A stretch of 64,000 bases of DNA from Paraburkholderia sp. HP33-1 (GCF_021390595.1 NZ_JAJEJR010000004.1:124001-188000), one strand, 5' to 3'; positions 27,106 to 37,211 are shown, counted from the first letter of the stretch. Program-made: numbers and translations. The notes: generated from the letters alone by a model not told the origin.

Positions 27106-28755
27106 TTACCCGCCAGTTCCGCTCAGCAGCATGTTCCGTTCGTCGCGAGACAGCGTGAAAACACAAAGCATTTCGGCAAGTCGCTCAGTCTGCTGCTTCA
27201 TGCTATCGGCTGCCGCCGTGTGTTGCTGAACGAGCGTCGAGTTTACCTGTGTCATCCGGTCCAACTGTTCTACCGCCGCGCTTACCTGACTGACCCCGGC
27301 CGACTGTTCTCGCGATGCCTCGGCGATCTGGCCAACCAGTTCGGTTACCCCGCGAACTTGTGCAACGATGTCGGCGATCGTCTTGCCTGCCGAATCGACC
27401 AGCTTCGATCCATCCTCGACCGTTTCCACACTTTGCGTGATCAGCGCCTTGATTTCCTTCGCGGCTTGAGCGCTGCGTTGAGCGAGATTACGTACTTCCC
27501 CCGCTACCACGGCGAACCCGCGTCCGTCTTCGCCGGCTCGCGCCGCTTCGACTGCAGCGTTCAGGGCCAGGATGTTGGTCTGGAAAGCGATGGCGTCGAT
27601 AACCGAGATAATGTCCGCTATCTTGCTACTCGATTGCGTGATTCTTTCCATCGTCCAAATGACCTGATCTACCACCCGGCCCCCATCTTCCGCTGCTTGG
27701 CTCGCGCGGGCTGCCAAATCACTCGCCTGTCTGGCCGCGTCGGCATTGTTGCCAACCGTCGAATTGATCTGCTCCATCGAAGCAGCCGTCTCTTCGAGAC
27801 TGCTCGCCTGCGTTTCCGTTCGGCCGGAAAGCTCGAACGTGCCCGAGGCAATGTCCGAAGTCGCCTTTTGCATGGCCTTTACGCCATTGCGTACGTCGAG
27901 CACGGTGGCACGCATGTTGATACTGACCTGATTCAAGGTTCGGAGCACGTCACCGATTTCATCGCTTCGAACGCTGTGGCACGAGGCACTTAGATCGCCC
28001 GCGGCAATCTTCATCGCTGTCCGCGCAGCTTCCTGCAGCGGGGCGGCGATGACGCGCGACAGGAAAACCCCTGCCGCGGAAGTCAGCAGAATCAGGGCAA
28101 CGAGTTCGCTCCAGAACGAGAACGAGGAAAGACCGTCGCTGCCGCTTGCCAGTTCGAGTATGTTCACCAGGGTGAGCGCGAAGAGGGCGCCCCAGATGTA
28201 GCGCTTGAGTCCAAATGAGCGAATCCGGCTAGCGGCTTTTCCAAAGAGGCCGCGACGAACGATGCGCCCTTGTTCCCAACCGAGTTTTCCATCACGGTCG
28301 AGGCTCAAGCGTCGGTAAAGTGCTTCGGTCCGCTCGATTTCCCCGTGAACCGGCTTGCTCAGAACCATCAGGGAGCCAATGTATTGCCCGTGCGAAACGA
28401 GTGGCGCCATGTTCAGGCGGCACCACACGAGCGTGCCACGCTTGCAGGCAAGCTTGATAAGGCCGCTCCAGGACTTGCCCTGCTTAACAGCCGCGCCGAG
28501 GTCGGCCAGTACCGGTTGCGGAACATCGCGTATGCGGTTCGCTCCCTGCATTGTCTGGAGCTCCTGCAGCGAATATCCGGTCACGCGTTGATAAACCGGG
28601 TTCGAATAGACGACCTGAGATTTCACGCCTACGCAGCAGACCATCAGCTCATGGTCCTCCAGCTCGTATTCGCGATTCGAATTGTTCTCTTGCCCCATTC
28701 TCCGTTCCAACCCATCCCAGCCGCCTTGGCCATTATTCGTATTATAGAACGACAT
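27106..28755 (-). CDS. Aer-like PAS-domain methyl-accepting chemotaxis protein
   Basis: A 549-residue energy or redox taxis receptor. The N-terminal PAS domain (residues about 30-140; SNPVYQRVTGYSLQELQ, GKSWSGLIKLACKRGTLVWC) resembles FAD-binding Aer. A hydrophobic segment (ALFALTLVNILELA and LVALILLTSAAGVFL) anchors it to the membrane, followed by a HAMP domain (APLQEAARTAMKIAAGDLSA) and the signalling tip AFQTNILALNAAVEAARAGE. No periplasmic sensor domain is visible and no C-terminal CheR-tether pentapeptide is present. Its place between catabolic genes suggests movement toward conditions that favour use of this substrate, by inference. Confidence 0.92.
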   Translation of the reverse strand: MSFYNTNNGQGGWDGLERRMGQENNSNREYELEDHELMVCCVGVKSQVVYSNPVYQRVTGYSLQELQTMQGANRIRDVPQPVLADLGAAVKQGKSWSGLIKLACKRGTLVWCRLNMAPLVSHGQYIGSLMVLSKPVHGEIERTEALYRRLSLDRDGKLGWEQGRIVRRGLFGKAASRIRSFGLKRYIWGALFALTLVNILELASGSDGLSSFSFWSELVALILLTSAAGVFLSRVIAAPLQEAARTAMKIAAGDLSASCHSVRSDEIGDVLRTLNQVSINMRATVLDVRNGVKAMQKATSDIASGTFELSGRTETQASSLEETAASMEQINSTVGNNADAARQASDLAARASQAAEDGGRVVDQVIWTMERITQSSSKIADIISVIDAIAFQTNILALNAAVEAARAGEDGRGFAVVAGEVRNLAQRSAQAAKEIKALITQSVETVEDGSKLVDSAGKTIADIVAQVRGVTELVGQIAEASREQSAGVSQVSAAVEQLDRMTQVNSTLVQQHTAAADSMKQQTERLAEMLCVFTLSRDERNMLLSGTGG

Positions 28756-28934
28756 TCAAAAATGTACGTTGAACGCTTCTGAACGTCAAGCTGGGGTGCA
28801 CCCGACATGGCGTTGGATGTATCGTGCATACACCAAGTCGCGTTCAACAATGTGACCAGGGTTCGCCCTTGGTGCACCGAAACGGGACAAAGGCGATATG
28901 CTGGCGGCACCCGATATCAAAGCCATATCACGTC

Positions 28935-29834
28935 ATGGAATTGCGGCATCTCAGACACTTCGTTGCGGTTGCGGAGACCCAGCACTTTGGCCGTGCGGCT
29001 GCGCGCCTAGGCATGGCGCAGCCGCCGCTCAGCCAGTCGATCATGCGGCTGGAAGAGCAGCTTGGTATCAAGCTCCTCGAACGCACACCGCGGGGCGTTT
29101 CGCTTACACCCGCCGGAGCCGCGTTGCTGGCGGAAGCGAAGCCACTGATCGCGCAAGCGGAGCTGGCCGAGCGGCGCGTGCGGCAAGCCGCCGACGAACT
29201 GGCGAGCTTGAGCGTAGCGTTCGTGCCGATGTGTGCCCTGAGAATCATGCCGCTGGCCATTCAGGGGCTTCGCAAGCAATGGCCTGGCGTTGATGTCCGG
29301 TTGATCGAGCGCGGCAGTGCTTTGACCGTCGCCAGCGTGAAAAATGGCAGCATCGACATGGGCGTGGTAGTTACCAGCTCCGCGGACCTCTCGGGTTTAG
29401 AGAGCGTGGTCATCGAGCGTCTGCGCGTGGTGGCCGCGGTCCCGGCGAAATGGCCCGTGGCGACGCAGCGCTCGATTCGCATCGTGGATCTCGCGCGATA
29501 TCCGCTCATCATGTTCCCACAGCAGATGTCGCAGCCGCTCTTCGCTGCGTTCGAGGCAGCGCGCCGCGAGGCGGGGCTGTCGCCGCGGGTGACCCAGCAA
29601 GCCCGCCATCCATACACGATGCTCAACCTCGTGGCTCACGAACTGGGCATCGGTCTGATGCTGGACTCGGCGCGATACTTGCCAGTGGAGGGTGTCGCCT
29701 TTGTCGACATTGAAGATGTTCCAGCTTCAGGCGAAACCGAAGTATCGCTGGTCTGGGCGGATCGACCTCACAAGCCCTACCACCGATCGATGCTCGACAT
29801 CATGCGCGACATCGCGTCGCCGACGACTACGTGA
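28935..29834 (+). CDS. LysR-family transcriptional regulator
   Basis: A 299-residue LysR regulator of the CatR/BenM-like branch. The N-terminal helix-turn-helix reads MELRHLRHFVAVAETQHFGR, then AQPPLSQSIMRLEEQLGIKL. The ligand-binding domain has SVAFVPMCALRIMPLAIQGL and later HELGIGLMLDSA. I choose the ATG at 28935, since MELRHLRHFVAV is the standard family start; the frame extends 37 codons upstream without support. It is divergent from the chemoreceptor and precedes an SDR gene by 152 bases. Members of this branch often respond to aromatic-pathway intermediates. Confidence 0.92.
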   Translation: MELRHLRHFVAVAETQHFGRAAARLGMAQPPLSQSIMRLEEQLGIKLLERTPRGVSLTPAGAALLAEAKPLIAQAELAERRVRQAADELASLSVAFVPMCALRIMPLAIQGLRKQWPGVDVRLIERGSALTVASVKNGSIDMGVVVTSSADLSGLESVVIERLRVVAAVPAKWPVATQRSIRIVDLARYPLIMFPQQMSQPLFAAFEAARREAGLSPRVTQQARHPYTMLNLVAHELGIGLMLDSARYLPVEGVAFVDIEDVPASGETEVSLVWADRPHKPYHRSMLDIMRDIASPTTT

Positions 29835-29986
29835 GCCGCGCAGTCACACCGTTCAACAGTTTCACTATCGTTGCTCCTTCCGTCATTCGCATCCTCGTTT
29901 ATCTTGACACCATGAAGTCGTGCGTTTATTTTTCCGAATGATGTTCACAAAATAACCCGCTCGCACGGCGAGCCAAAGGAGGAGCA

Positions 29987-30772
29987 GTGAGCACGAATGT
30001 GGCGAGTCTATTCAATCTCGATCAGAAAGTAGCGGTGGTGACAGGGGCGGGCTCGGGCATCGGCCGTGAAACGGCTCTGCTGCTGGCGTCGGCCGGCGCG
30101 GCGGTGGTCGCGGCAGATTTGAACGAGGAAGCGGCGCAGCAGACGGCCAAACAGATCCAAAGCGCTTCCGGCAAGGCTATCGCGGTCAAAGTGGACATCG
30201 GCGATGAATCGTCGATTCTCGCGATGTACGAGGTCGTGCAGGCGAAGTTGGGGCGCCTCGATATTCTCGTCAACAACGCGGGCATCTATCCGAAGACGCA
30301 GTTCGTCGAGACATCGGCCGAAAAGTGGGACAAGGTGCTCGGCGTCAACCTGCGCGGCACCTTCCTGTGCATGCGCGAAGCGATCAAGCGGATGCGAGGT
30401 GCCAAGAACGGCGGTTCCATTATCAATATTTCGTCGGTGGCTTCGCTGCAACCGGTGATTTTCGACAACGGTGACTACGGCGCATCGAAGGCGGGGGTCA
30501 ACAACCTCACCAAGGTGGCAGCTCTGGAATTCGCAGCGGATGGGATTCGTGTGAACGCAGTGCTGCCCGGGGGCGTGGCAACCGAGGGCGCGGCCGCATC
30601 GACGAAGGTTCATCAGGCCCACGGGCCGATTACGCAGCCTGGTCGCATGCCGCTGGGCCGCATCGGCGTCGCCTCCGATATCGCGAGGGCAGTGCTGTTC
30701 TTCGCCTCGCCCGCATCGGACTATGTCACCGGGCAGCTTCTCGCCGTCGATGGCGGCTTCCAGATCTCCTGA
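29987..30772 (+). CDS. Short-chain dehydrogenase/reductase (SDR)
   Basis: Classical SDR of 261 residues with TGAGSGIG, DLNEE (an acid after strand two favours NAD), NNAG, ISSVAS and catalytic YGASK. It starts at a GTG preceded by AGGAGGAG. It is the closest match in the window to the SDR of the P450 operon at 11120-11926, sharing the insert around LPGGVATEG and HGPITQPGRMPLGR. Both probably act on related alcohol or ketone intermediates. The LysR gene upstream may regulate it. Confidence 0.9.
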   Translation: MSTNVASLFNLDQKVAVVTGAGSGIGRETALLLASAGAAVVAADLNEEAAQQTAKQIQSASGKAIAVKVDIGDESSILAMYEVVQAKLGRLDILVNNAGIYPKTQFVETSAEKWDKVLGVNLRGTFLCMREAIKRMRGAKNGGSIINISSVASLQPVIFDNGDYGASKAGVNNLTKVAALEFAADGIRVNAVLPGGVATEGAAASTKVHQAHGPITQPGRMPLGRIGVASDIARAVLFFASPASDYVTGQLLAVDGGFQIS

Positions 30773-30798
30773 TTGACCATCTGCGTCTCAATTCGAAT

Positions 30799-30829
30799 CG
30801 CTAAGCTGCATTGAGAGCGCGGCTTAGCG
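30799..30829 (+). terminator. Possible terminator hairpin after the SDR
   Basis: CGCTAAGC at 30799-30806 pairs with GCTTAGCG at 30822-30829 across a 15-base loop, 27 bases past the SDR stop codon. There is no strong T-run. Confidence 0.35.
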
Positions 30830-30964
30830 CTTGAATCGACTTTCCTCGATTGATTGCCGACCCGTTAGCGCACATGTCCGTGTGTGCAACGGGCGCGCGC
30901 ACGCGCTTCGTTCCTTCACCGCATTAGGTAGTGAAAACACCGACGACGTTAATTGAACGACTTG

Positions 30965-30993
30965 TTGCATAACCGTTTTCCGTGGCCTAGGAT
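30965..30993 (+). promoter_or_regulatory. Sigma-70-like promoter before small-protein genes
   Basis: TTGCAT (30965-30970) and TAGGAT (30988-30993) are separated by exactly 17 bases, a good match to -35 and -10 elements. The first start codon downstream is 59 bases away at 31053. Confidence 0.5.
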
Positions 30994-31052
30994 GTCTATC
31001 TAGAGGCGCCGTGCATGCGCCCAAGAGGCATAAGCCTGATCGGAGACATGCG

Positions 31053-31250
31053 ATGTACATTCTCGACAGCGATCTACGTGGTCCTCTTGCGGACTATACG
31101 TTCGACTATCGTCGCCAGCGCGCTGAAAAGCGGGCTCTCTCGTCGGACGAATCGGCTCGCGCAAAACAACTGAGTTGGGCGGCGCGCGTGCTGGGTGCTA
31201 TGGCGCCTCGTATTCGCGACAAGATGCGCACGGAGGGCAGGGTGCGATGA
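31053..31250 (+). CDS. Small basic protein of unknown function
   Basis: A 65-residue soluble protein beginning MYILDSDLRGPLADYTFDYR. It is rich in Arg and Lys and ends KMRTEGRVR, with no signal peptide or recognised domain. GGAG lies 10 bases before the ATG; the frame could start 14 codons earlier, but that start lacks a binding site. It overlaps the next gene by four bases (ATGA), so the two are translationally coupled. A candidate promoter is centred 75 bases upstream. It could be a partner of the small membrane protein that follows. Confidence 0.55.
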   Translation: MYILDSDLRGPLADYTFDYRRQRAEKRALSSDESARAKQLSWAARVLGAMAPRIRDKMRTEGRVR

Positions 31251-31561
31251 AAACGCTGACTCGCGAGAGCGCTCGCGAAGCGCGCAGGGTATGGCTCCCG
31301 CTCCTTCTCCTGTCGATTTCGGCAGCGGCCGCCTGGCTGTTGCAACGTGACCTGCGCATGGACGAACTAGGCCGGTCGGCGCTTTTCGACGTCGTGATGA
31401 CGTTTGCCGTGCTTGGGACGACAGCATTCGCGGGCCTGATCGGCTGTGCGATAGCGAGCCGTGCGCGAGCGCAGGAGACCGATTTGTCGACTGGCGAAGG
31501 TTATTGCTTCCTGGGCGCGCTGATCGGTGCGGTCGTCTTTTTTGTCGCCATGACCATCTAA
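31247..31561 (+). CDS. Small membrane protein of unknown function
   Basis: A 104-residue protein with a basic N-terminus (MKTLTRESAREARRVWLP) and three hydrophobic stretches: LLLLSISAAAAWLL, VVMTFAVLGTTAFAGLIGCA and FLGALIGAVVFFVAMTI. Start and stop codons are shared with its neighbours: ATGA overlap with the previous gene and only 11 bases to the SnoaL-like gene. The three therefore form one transcription unit. I recognise no family. Confidence 0.6.
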   Translation: MKTLTRESAREARRVWLPLLLLSISAAAAWLLQRDLRMDELGRSALFDVVMTFAVLGTTAFAGLIGCAIASRARAQETDLSTGEGYCFLGALIGAVVFFVAMTI

Positions 31562-31572
31562 TTGTAGAAGCC

Positions 31573-32115
31573 ATGAATAAAGAGTTGAACGCACGCGTTG
31601 AAGCGCTGTTGGACACGCAGGCCATACTCGAATGCGTGCACCGGTACTGCCGTGGGGTCGACCGCATGGACCGTGAGTTGACGCTTTCGGCGTACCATCC
31701 GGACGCGATCGACGATCACGGCGCATTCGTCGGGAATGCAGAGGAATTCGTTGATTGGGCCTTCGCATACCATACCGAGCACCAGCTGTCGCACCATCAT
31801 ATGGTGTTCAATCACAGCGTCGAATTGCAAGGCGACGAGGCGCACGGGGAAACGTACTGGCTCTTCTTCGGAGAAAATCGCGTTAAGCCAGACACGCTAG
31901 CGGTGGGGCGCTATATCGACCGCTTCGAGAAGCGTGATGGCGTTTGGGCGATTGCCGCTCGTGTCTGTATCTCCGAAGCGATCAACGAACTGACGCCTGC
32001 AAAAGTGCCTGCTGCGTGGCGCGAGATCCTGATGAGCAATGGCGTTAGTGAAAGAAATCGCGAAGACGTCTCTTACGAGCGGCCTCTGACGACGCGTCAA
32101 CCCAGCGAGGTTTAA
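31573..32115 (+). CDS. SnoaL-like (NTF2-fold) protein
   Basis: A 180-residue SnoaL-like protein. The N-terminal signature TQAILECVHRYCRGVDRMDR, then LSAYHPDAIDDHGAFVGNAE and HHHMVFNHSVELQGDEA, are characteristic of the NTF2-fold group that includes scytalone dehydratase and the bile-acid dehydratase BaiE. The acidic and His positions of that group (Asp/His near HPDAIDDHG and HHH) are present. It may dehydrate or isomerise a cyclic hydroxy-ketone. I set the start at 31573 (MNKELNARVE); the upstream extension overlaps the membrane protein. Confidence 0.8.
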   Translation: MNKELNARVEALLDTQAILECVHRYCRGVDRMDRELTLSAYHPDAIDDHGAFVGNAEEFVDWAFAYHTEHQLSHHHMVFNHSVELQGDEAHGETYWLFFGENRVKPDTLAVGRYIDRFEKRDGVWAIAARVCISEAINELTPAKVPAAWREILMSNGVSERNREDVSYERPLTTRQPSEV

Positions 32116-32170
32116 GGCCTCACGGAAGCCTGCAACGACGTTCACCGAGGACACGGGAATCGAGTTGCCA

Positions 32171-32209
32171 TGAAAGCCAACGTCGGCAGGAAGCCGACGT
32201 TGGCTTTCA
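32171..32209. terminator. Bidirectional terminator hairpin
   Basis: A perfect 17-base stem (left arm TGAAAGCCAACGTCGGC at 32171-32187, right arm 32193-32209) with loop AGGAA. It lies between the convergent SnoaL-like and folE genes; the last bases of folE fall inside it. A-rich and T-rich ends of the stem fit termination in both directions. Confidence 0.75.
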
Positions 32210-32842
32210 GCTATTTGGTAAGGGCGTGATCGTGCTGTGACCGACGATCGAGAGAAACTCGCGGCGCGTGGAAGGATCATCCCGGAATGCGCCCAGCATT
32301 CGACTCGTCACCAGCGACGCTCCGGGCTTATGCACGCCTCGCGTGCTCATGCACTGATGCGCGGCTTCAAGAATCACAGCCACCCCCTTGGGCTGCAGCA
32401 CGGTGTTCAGTGCATCGGCGATCTGAACGGTCATCTTCTCCTGAATCTGCAGACGCTTGGCGTAGACGTCGACGAGGCGCGCGAGTTTGGAGATGCCGAC
32501 CACGCGATGCTCGGGTAAATAAGCAACGTGAGCACGTCCGATGATGGGCACCATATGGTGTTCGCAGTAGCTTTCAAAGCGGATGTCCTTTAACACCACC
32601 ATCTCGTCGTAGCCATCCACTTCGGAAAACGTGGTTGCGAGAATCTGCATCGGATCCGATTCGTAGCCCGAGAAGAACTCGCGGTACGCGCGCGCGACGC
32701 GTGCCGGCGTTTGCATGAGACCTTCTCTATCAGGGTCGTCGCCCGCCCACCGGATGAGCGTACGCACGGCTTCTTCCGCCTGATCCCGCGTGGGGCGAAG
32801 CGACGTTTCCTCACCCGCAATGTTGTTGTCCCGCTTGTTCAT
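32207..32842 (-). CDS. folE: GTP cyclohydrolase I
   Basis: A 211-residue FolE1 that converts GTP to 7,8-dihydroneopterin triphosphate, the first step of folate and pterin synthesis. Zinc ligands are visible as Cys93 and His96 (CEHHMVP) and Cys164 (HQCMSTRGV). [20 protein letters not shown] and SRMLGAF complete the family core. I use the ATG at 32842 ([16 protein letters not shown] upstream), which gives normal length. It is the only housekeeping-type gene in the cluster. It may be a second copy serving tetrahydropterin or folate demand (for example demethylation) linked to this pathway, or simply a bystander. Confidence 0.95.
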   Translation of the reverse strand: MNKRDNNIAGEETSLRPTRDQAEEAVRTLIRWAGDDPDREGLMQTPARVARAYREFFSGYESDPMQILATTFSEVDGYDEMVVLKDIRFESYCEHHMVPIIGRAHVAYLPEHRVVGISKLARLVDVYAKRLQIQEKMTVQIADALNTVLQPKGVAVILEAAHQCMSTRGVHKPGASLVTSRMLGAFRDDPSTRREFLSIVGHSTITPLPNS

Positions 32843-33005
32843 CGACTCTCCTGATCGTTGATGCCTCCTCATGCCATCACAGACGTGTCTGCGAGTGCAG
32901 CACACGAATGTCGGTAGCGTGGAGAAAGTGTATATAATTGCACGGTGTTCGTAAATATAAACGTGTACTAAACCTCACACGCGACGCTCGACGGCTGCAC
33001 ATTGA

Positions 33006-34016
<1,011 letters not shown>

Positions 34017-34101
34017 CTCCGAGAAGACGGCAATCGAATGCGGCTGTGCGCGCCTGCGATTGAGCGGACGCGAACAGCCGGTGCATGCATCACGATCGCA
34101 A

Positions 34102-35757
34102 TCAGGCGGGCGAGGTTGGATGACGCTGTTCGTCGAGTCGTTCGAGGTGAGCCAACAGCGACCGGGACGCGGCTGGCCGGAGCCTTTCGGGAACATCAGC
34201 GTAAGCAAGACGCAGCCAGTCGTCGATCGACCCGGTCGGCAGCGCACTGACCGCCTCGGCGATCTTTGCTTCCCGCGCGAGACGGTGTGCCTTGAGGCGG
34301 GCGATCCGGTCGCGCGCGCAGTCGAGTACGTACCCGTGTGCAGGCAGAATAAATTCGATCTCACGTTCGGCGCAGATCGCGTCCAACCGGTCCAATGACG
34401 TGAGGTACGCCGTCATGTTGCCGTCCGGAGGGTCGATGATGGTCGTGCTGCCGTTCAGAATGTGATCGCCGCTAAATAGCAGTCCATCTTCCAGAAGGAC
34501 CAGGCACACGTGGTTGCTTGCGTGCCCCGGCGTTGAGACGATGAGCAATCGATGCGTCTCGCCGCCATGAGCAAGCGTTAGCAACTCCCCATCGAACAAG
34601 TCATGGTCGGGGACGAAGTGATTGCTTGCCCTGTCGCCGGGCCGAGACGGCAGGCCTAGGATTGGAGGCTTGTGCTGGCACATGGACTGCAGTGGTCTCG
34701 CTCCGGTAGCATGGTCCACATGGGAGTGCGTGCAGACGATCATTCGAATGTCGCCACCCGTCGCTGCAAAGATGCGTTGAAGATGCGCCCTATCGTCCGG
34801 CCCCGGATCGATTACGATAAAGCCGGTCGCCGCCGTGCCGACGATGTAGCTATTCGTGCCTGGGCCCGTCATCATCCCGCCATTCGCGGCCGTCAAGCGC
34901 AATACGTTTCTGAGAAGCGGGACGGCTTCGGTTGATTGCCAATCGAGTGCGTGGAGAACTTGACCGTCAGGACACACGAGGCGCAGTTCCCCGTATGGAG
35001 GGTCACCCTCCATGCAGCGCACGACACTGCCTGCCCTCATCCCACCGCGCGGACAACTGCTCCAGAGCGACCTTTCAGACGTACACGCCGCGAGCACTGC
35101 ATCAACCGATTCGAACGAGCTAAGGCGTTCAAGCGTGCGCACGGTCGGGAAGATCATCGTGAAGTCGCCGGCGGCATGGCGCGCCAGCGCCTCATCGGGA
35201 CGGACCCACACGGGTTCGAATTGTTCGGTGCCGTCCGCGACAGCGGTTTGATCGAGGGGCATGCGCGCCACGAAAAACTGCACGTCAAAGCGCCGCGGCA
35301 GGTCGCGGTCGGTGATCCAATGCGCAAACGGATAAACGCAATCCGCCGCGAGTGTGAGGCCATGCTGTGAGCAATGGATCTCGATCGCTGTTGACCGGTC
35401 TAGCCTTGCAATGTCGTAGTCGACGACAAACACGCCATCGTGTCGCCGTGCTAGCAGCACGCCGAGCTCTTCGAATGTTTCTCGAATGGCGGCCACGGCC
35501 TCAGTCGCTTGATCATCTCCTTGCGTGGCACGTCGTCGAACGCTGCCGGCGATTCGTCCATCGGATGGATCGATTGAGCCGCCTGGGAAGACGAACGCGC
35601 CCGGCGCAAAGCTCGCTTGCGCCGAACGTCGTGTCATCAGTACTTCAATGGTGTGCGACCTGTCGTATTGCGCATCGCGTAGCAAGAGCATCGTCGCCGC
35701 AGGGCGTGGAGCCACCGGCTGTCGTAGCGGGTGAAGCAGTTGTTCGGGGCGTACCAC
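34102..35757 (-). CDS. NUDIX hydrolase / metallo-beta-lactamase fusion protein
   Basis: A 551-residue two-domain hydrolase. Residues about 20-230 are a NUDIX domain with Nudix-box core REtfEELGV (Arg92, Glu93, Glu96, Glu97), interrupted by an insertion between GG and RE. Residues about 290-540 are a metallo-beta-lactamase fold with THSHVDHATG (His344, His346, Asp348, His349), STPGHASNHV and FSGDHI, like LACTB2. Such fusions often occur next to thiolases and acyl-CoA genes and may hydrolyse CoA compounds or thioesters. Here it lies 40 bases downstream of a thiolase on the same strand. Both metal sites look intact. Confidence 0.88.
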   Translation of the reverse strand: MVRPEQLLHPLRQPVAPRPAATMLLLRDAQYDRSHTIEVLMTRRSAQASFAPGAFVFPGGSIDPSDGRIAGSVRRRATQGDDQATEAVAAIRETFEELGVLLARRHDGVFVVDYDIARLDRSTAIEIHCSQHGLTLAADCVYPFAHWITDRDLPRRFDVQFFVARMPLDQTAVADGTEQFEPVWVRPDEALARHAAGDFTMIFPTVRTLERLSSFESVDAVLAACTSERSLWSSCPRGGMRAGSVVRCMEGDPPYGELRLVCPDGQVLHALDWQSTEAVPLLRNVLRLTAANGGMMTGPGTNSYIVGTAATGFIVIDPGPDDRAHLQRIFAATGGDIRMIVCTHSHVDHATGARPLQSMCQHKPPILGLPSRPGDRASNHFVPDHDLFDGELLTLAHGGETHRLLIVSTPGHASNHVCLVLLEDGLLFSGDHILNGSTTIIDPPDGNMTAYLTSLDRLDAICAEREIEFILPAHGYVLDCARDRIARLKAHRLAREAKIAEAVSALPTGSIDDWLRLAYADVPERLRPAASRSLLAHLERLDEQRHPTSPA

Positions 35758-35797
35758 GTCTCTCCCTCTGGTTGAATGGATAACGCTGCGGGAGCCC

Positions 35798-36979
35798 CTA
35801 AATGCGCTCGAATATGGCCGCGATGCCTTGGCCTCCGCCGATGCACATTGTCACTAGCGCATAGCGCCCACCGCAGCGATGCAACTCGTGAATGGCTTTG
35901 ACGGCAATGACCGCGCCCGTTGCGCCAATCGGATGGCCGAGCGAGATGCCTGATCCGTTTGGGTTGACCTTGGCGCTGTCGAATTCCAGCTCCTTTGCAA
36001 CGGCGCAAGCTTGCGCAGCGAACGCCTCGTTCGCTTCGATCACATCGAGATCTGCAACGGTCAAACCCGCGCGCTGCAGTGCCTTCCGTGTTGCAGGCAC
36101 CGGACCAATGCCCATGTATTGCGGGTCGACGCCCGCGTGAGCCCAGGAAACGAGGCGCGCAAGTGGACGAAGGCCGCGTTGCTCGGAGGTGCGGCGGGCC
36201 ATCAGCAGGACTGCTGCGGCGCCGTCGTTGAGACCGGACGCATTGCCGGCCGTGACCGTGCCGTCTTTTTGGAACGCCGGGCGCAATTTGGCGAGGTCGG
36301 CGATGGACGTGCCCGACCGCACATGTTCATCGGTGTCGAAAAGGACCTCGCCTTTTTTCGTACGCAGTGTTACCGGCACGATCTGTTCGCGGAAGTTGCC
36401 GTCATGAATAGCTTGGGCAGCGCGCCGGTGCGATTCGACGGCGAGCAGGTCCTGGTCGTCGCGCGAAATGCCATACTTCTTCGCGACGTTCTCTGCGGTT
36501 ACGCCCATATGGCAAGCGCTGAAAGGGTCAGTCAACGCGCCGACCATCATGTCGATCAGGCGGATGTCGCCCATGCGCGAACCCCAACGTGCGCCGGTCG
36601 CGACGTATGCTGCGCGCGACATGCTTTCTGCACCTGCGCCGATTGCAATCTCCGTGTCACCGTGCGCAATAGCCTGTGCGGCGGAGATGATAGCCTGGAG
36701 GCCGGAGCCGCACAGCCTGTTGAGCGTTAGCGCCGGTGCGTCCGCGCTGACGCCGCCTTCCATTGCGGCGACGCGCGCGAGATACATGTCGCGTGGCTCA
36801 GTATGGATAACGTTGCCCAACACCACGTGACCCACATCTTCACCCGGCAGCTTCGTGCGCTCGAGTAGCGCGCGGACGACTGTTGCGCCTAGCGTCGTGG
36901 GCGGAACGCTCGATAACGCGCCACCGAAATCTCCAATAGCGGTGCGAACGGCAGCGGTGACGACGACCTCATCCGACAT
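35798..36979 (-). CDS. Acetyl-CoA C-acyltransferase (thiolase)
   Basis: A 393-residue thiolase that cleaves a 3-oxoacyl-CoA with CoA at the end of a beta-oxidation round. The nucleophile is Cys90 (LNRLCGSGLQA), the catalytic His is His349 (GHPIGATGA) and the second Cys is Cys379 (MCIGGGQG). Sequence and length match the PcaF/PaaJ/FadA-like family. It heads a minus-strand pair with the NUDIX/MBL gene and is divergent from the ligase-acyl-CoA dehydrogenase operon. That intergenic region holds two near-identical 23-base sites, so both directions are probably controlled together. Confidence 0.95.
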   Translation of the reverse strand: MSDEVVVTAAVRTAIGDFGGALSSVPPTTLGATVVRALLERTKLPGEDVGHVVLGNVIHTEPRDMYLARVAAMEGGVSADAPALTLNRLCGSGLQAIISAAQAIAHGDTEIAIGAGAESMSRAAYVATGARWGSRMGDIRLIDMMVGALTDPFSACHMGVTAENVAKKYGISRDDQDLLAVESHRRAAQAIHDGNFREQIVPVTLRTKKGEVLFDTDEHVRSGTSIADLAKLRPAFQKDGTVTAGNASGLNDGAAAVLLMARRTSEQRGLRPLARLVSWAHAGVDPQYMGIGPVPATRKALQRAGLTVADLDVIEANEAFAAQACAVAKELEFDSAKVNPNGSGISLGHPIGATGAVIAVKAIHELHRCGGRYALVTMCIGGGQGIAAIFERI

Positions 36980-37023
36980 GATGGCTCCTTGATCCCGATG
37001 ATCGGCTACGATCCGATGTCATG

Positions 37024-37046
37024 TTTAACAATATGAATGACGTTCA
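37024..37046 (+). promoter_or_regulatory. 23-base repeated operator, copy 1
   Basis: Begins TTTAACAATATGA and ends GACGTTCA. The part ATGAATG-A-CGTTCAT is an imperfect palindrome (one mismatched pair). It lies 45 bases before the thiolase start codon. Confidence 0.5.
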
Positions 37047-37211
37047 TAAAGTAGCGCATTTTCCGTTTTGTGTCCACGTTATTGTGCGGTGCGCAAGGCC
37101 CGGATCGTGACGGGCATCCAGTGCCGTATTTGCGCCAGATCCAGCGTTTGGTATCGGGCTTCCTATTGGGTGTAAACGGATAGACGTGATTGCGATTTGG
37201 CGTTATGCTGG

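Noticed and set aside
28794..28878. GGTGCACC palindrome present twice (28794-28803 as GGGTGCACCC, 28871-28878)
   Set aside because: Positioned between the divergent chemoreceptor and LysR genes, but an 8-base GC-rich palindrome recurs easily by chance and does not fit a T-N11-A LysR box.
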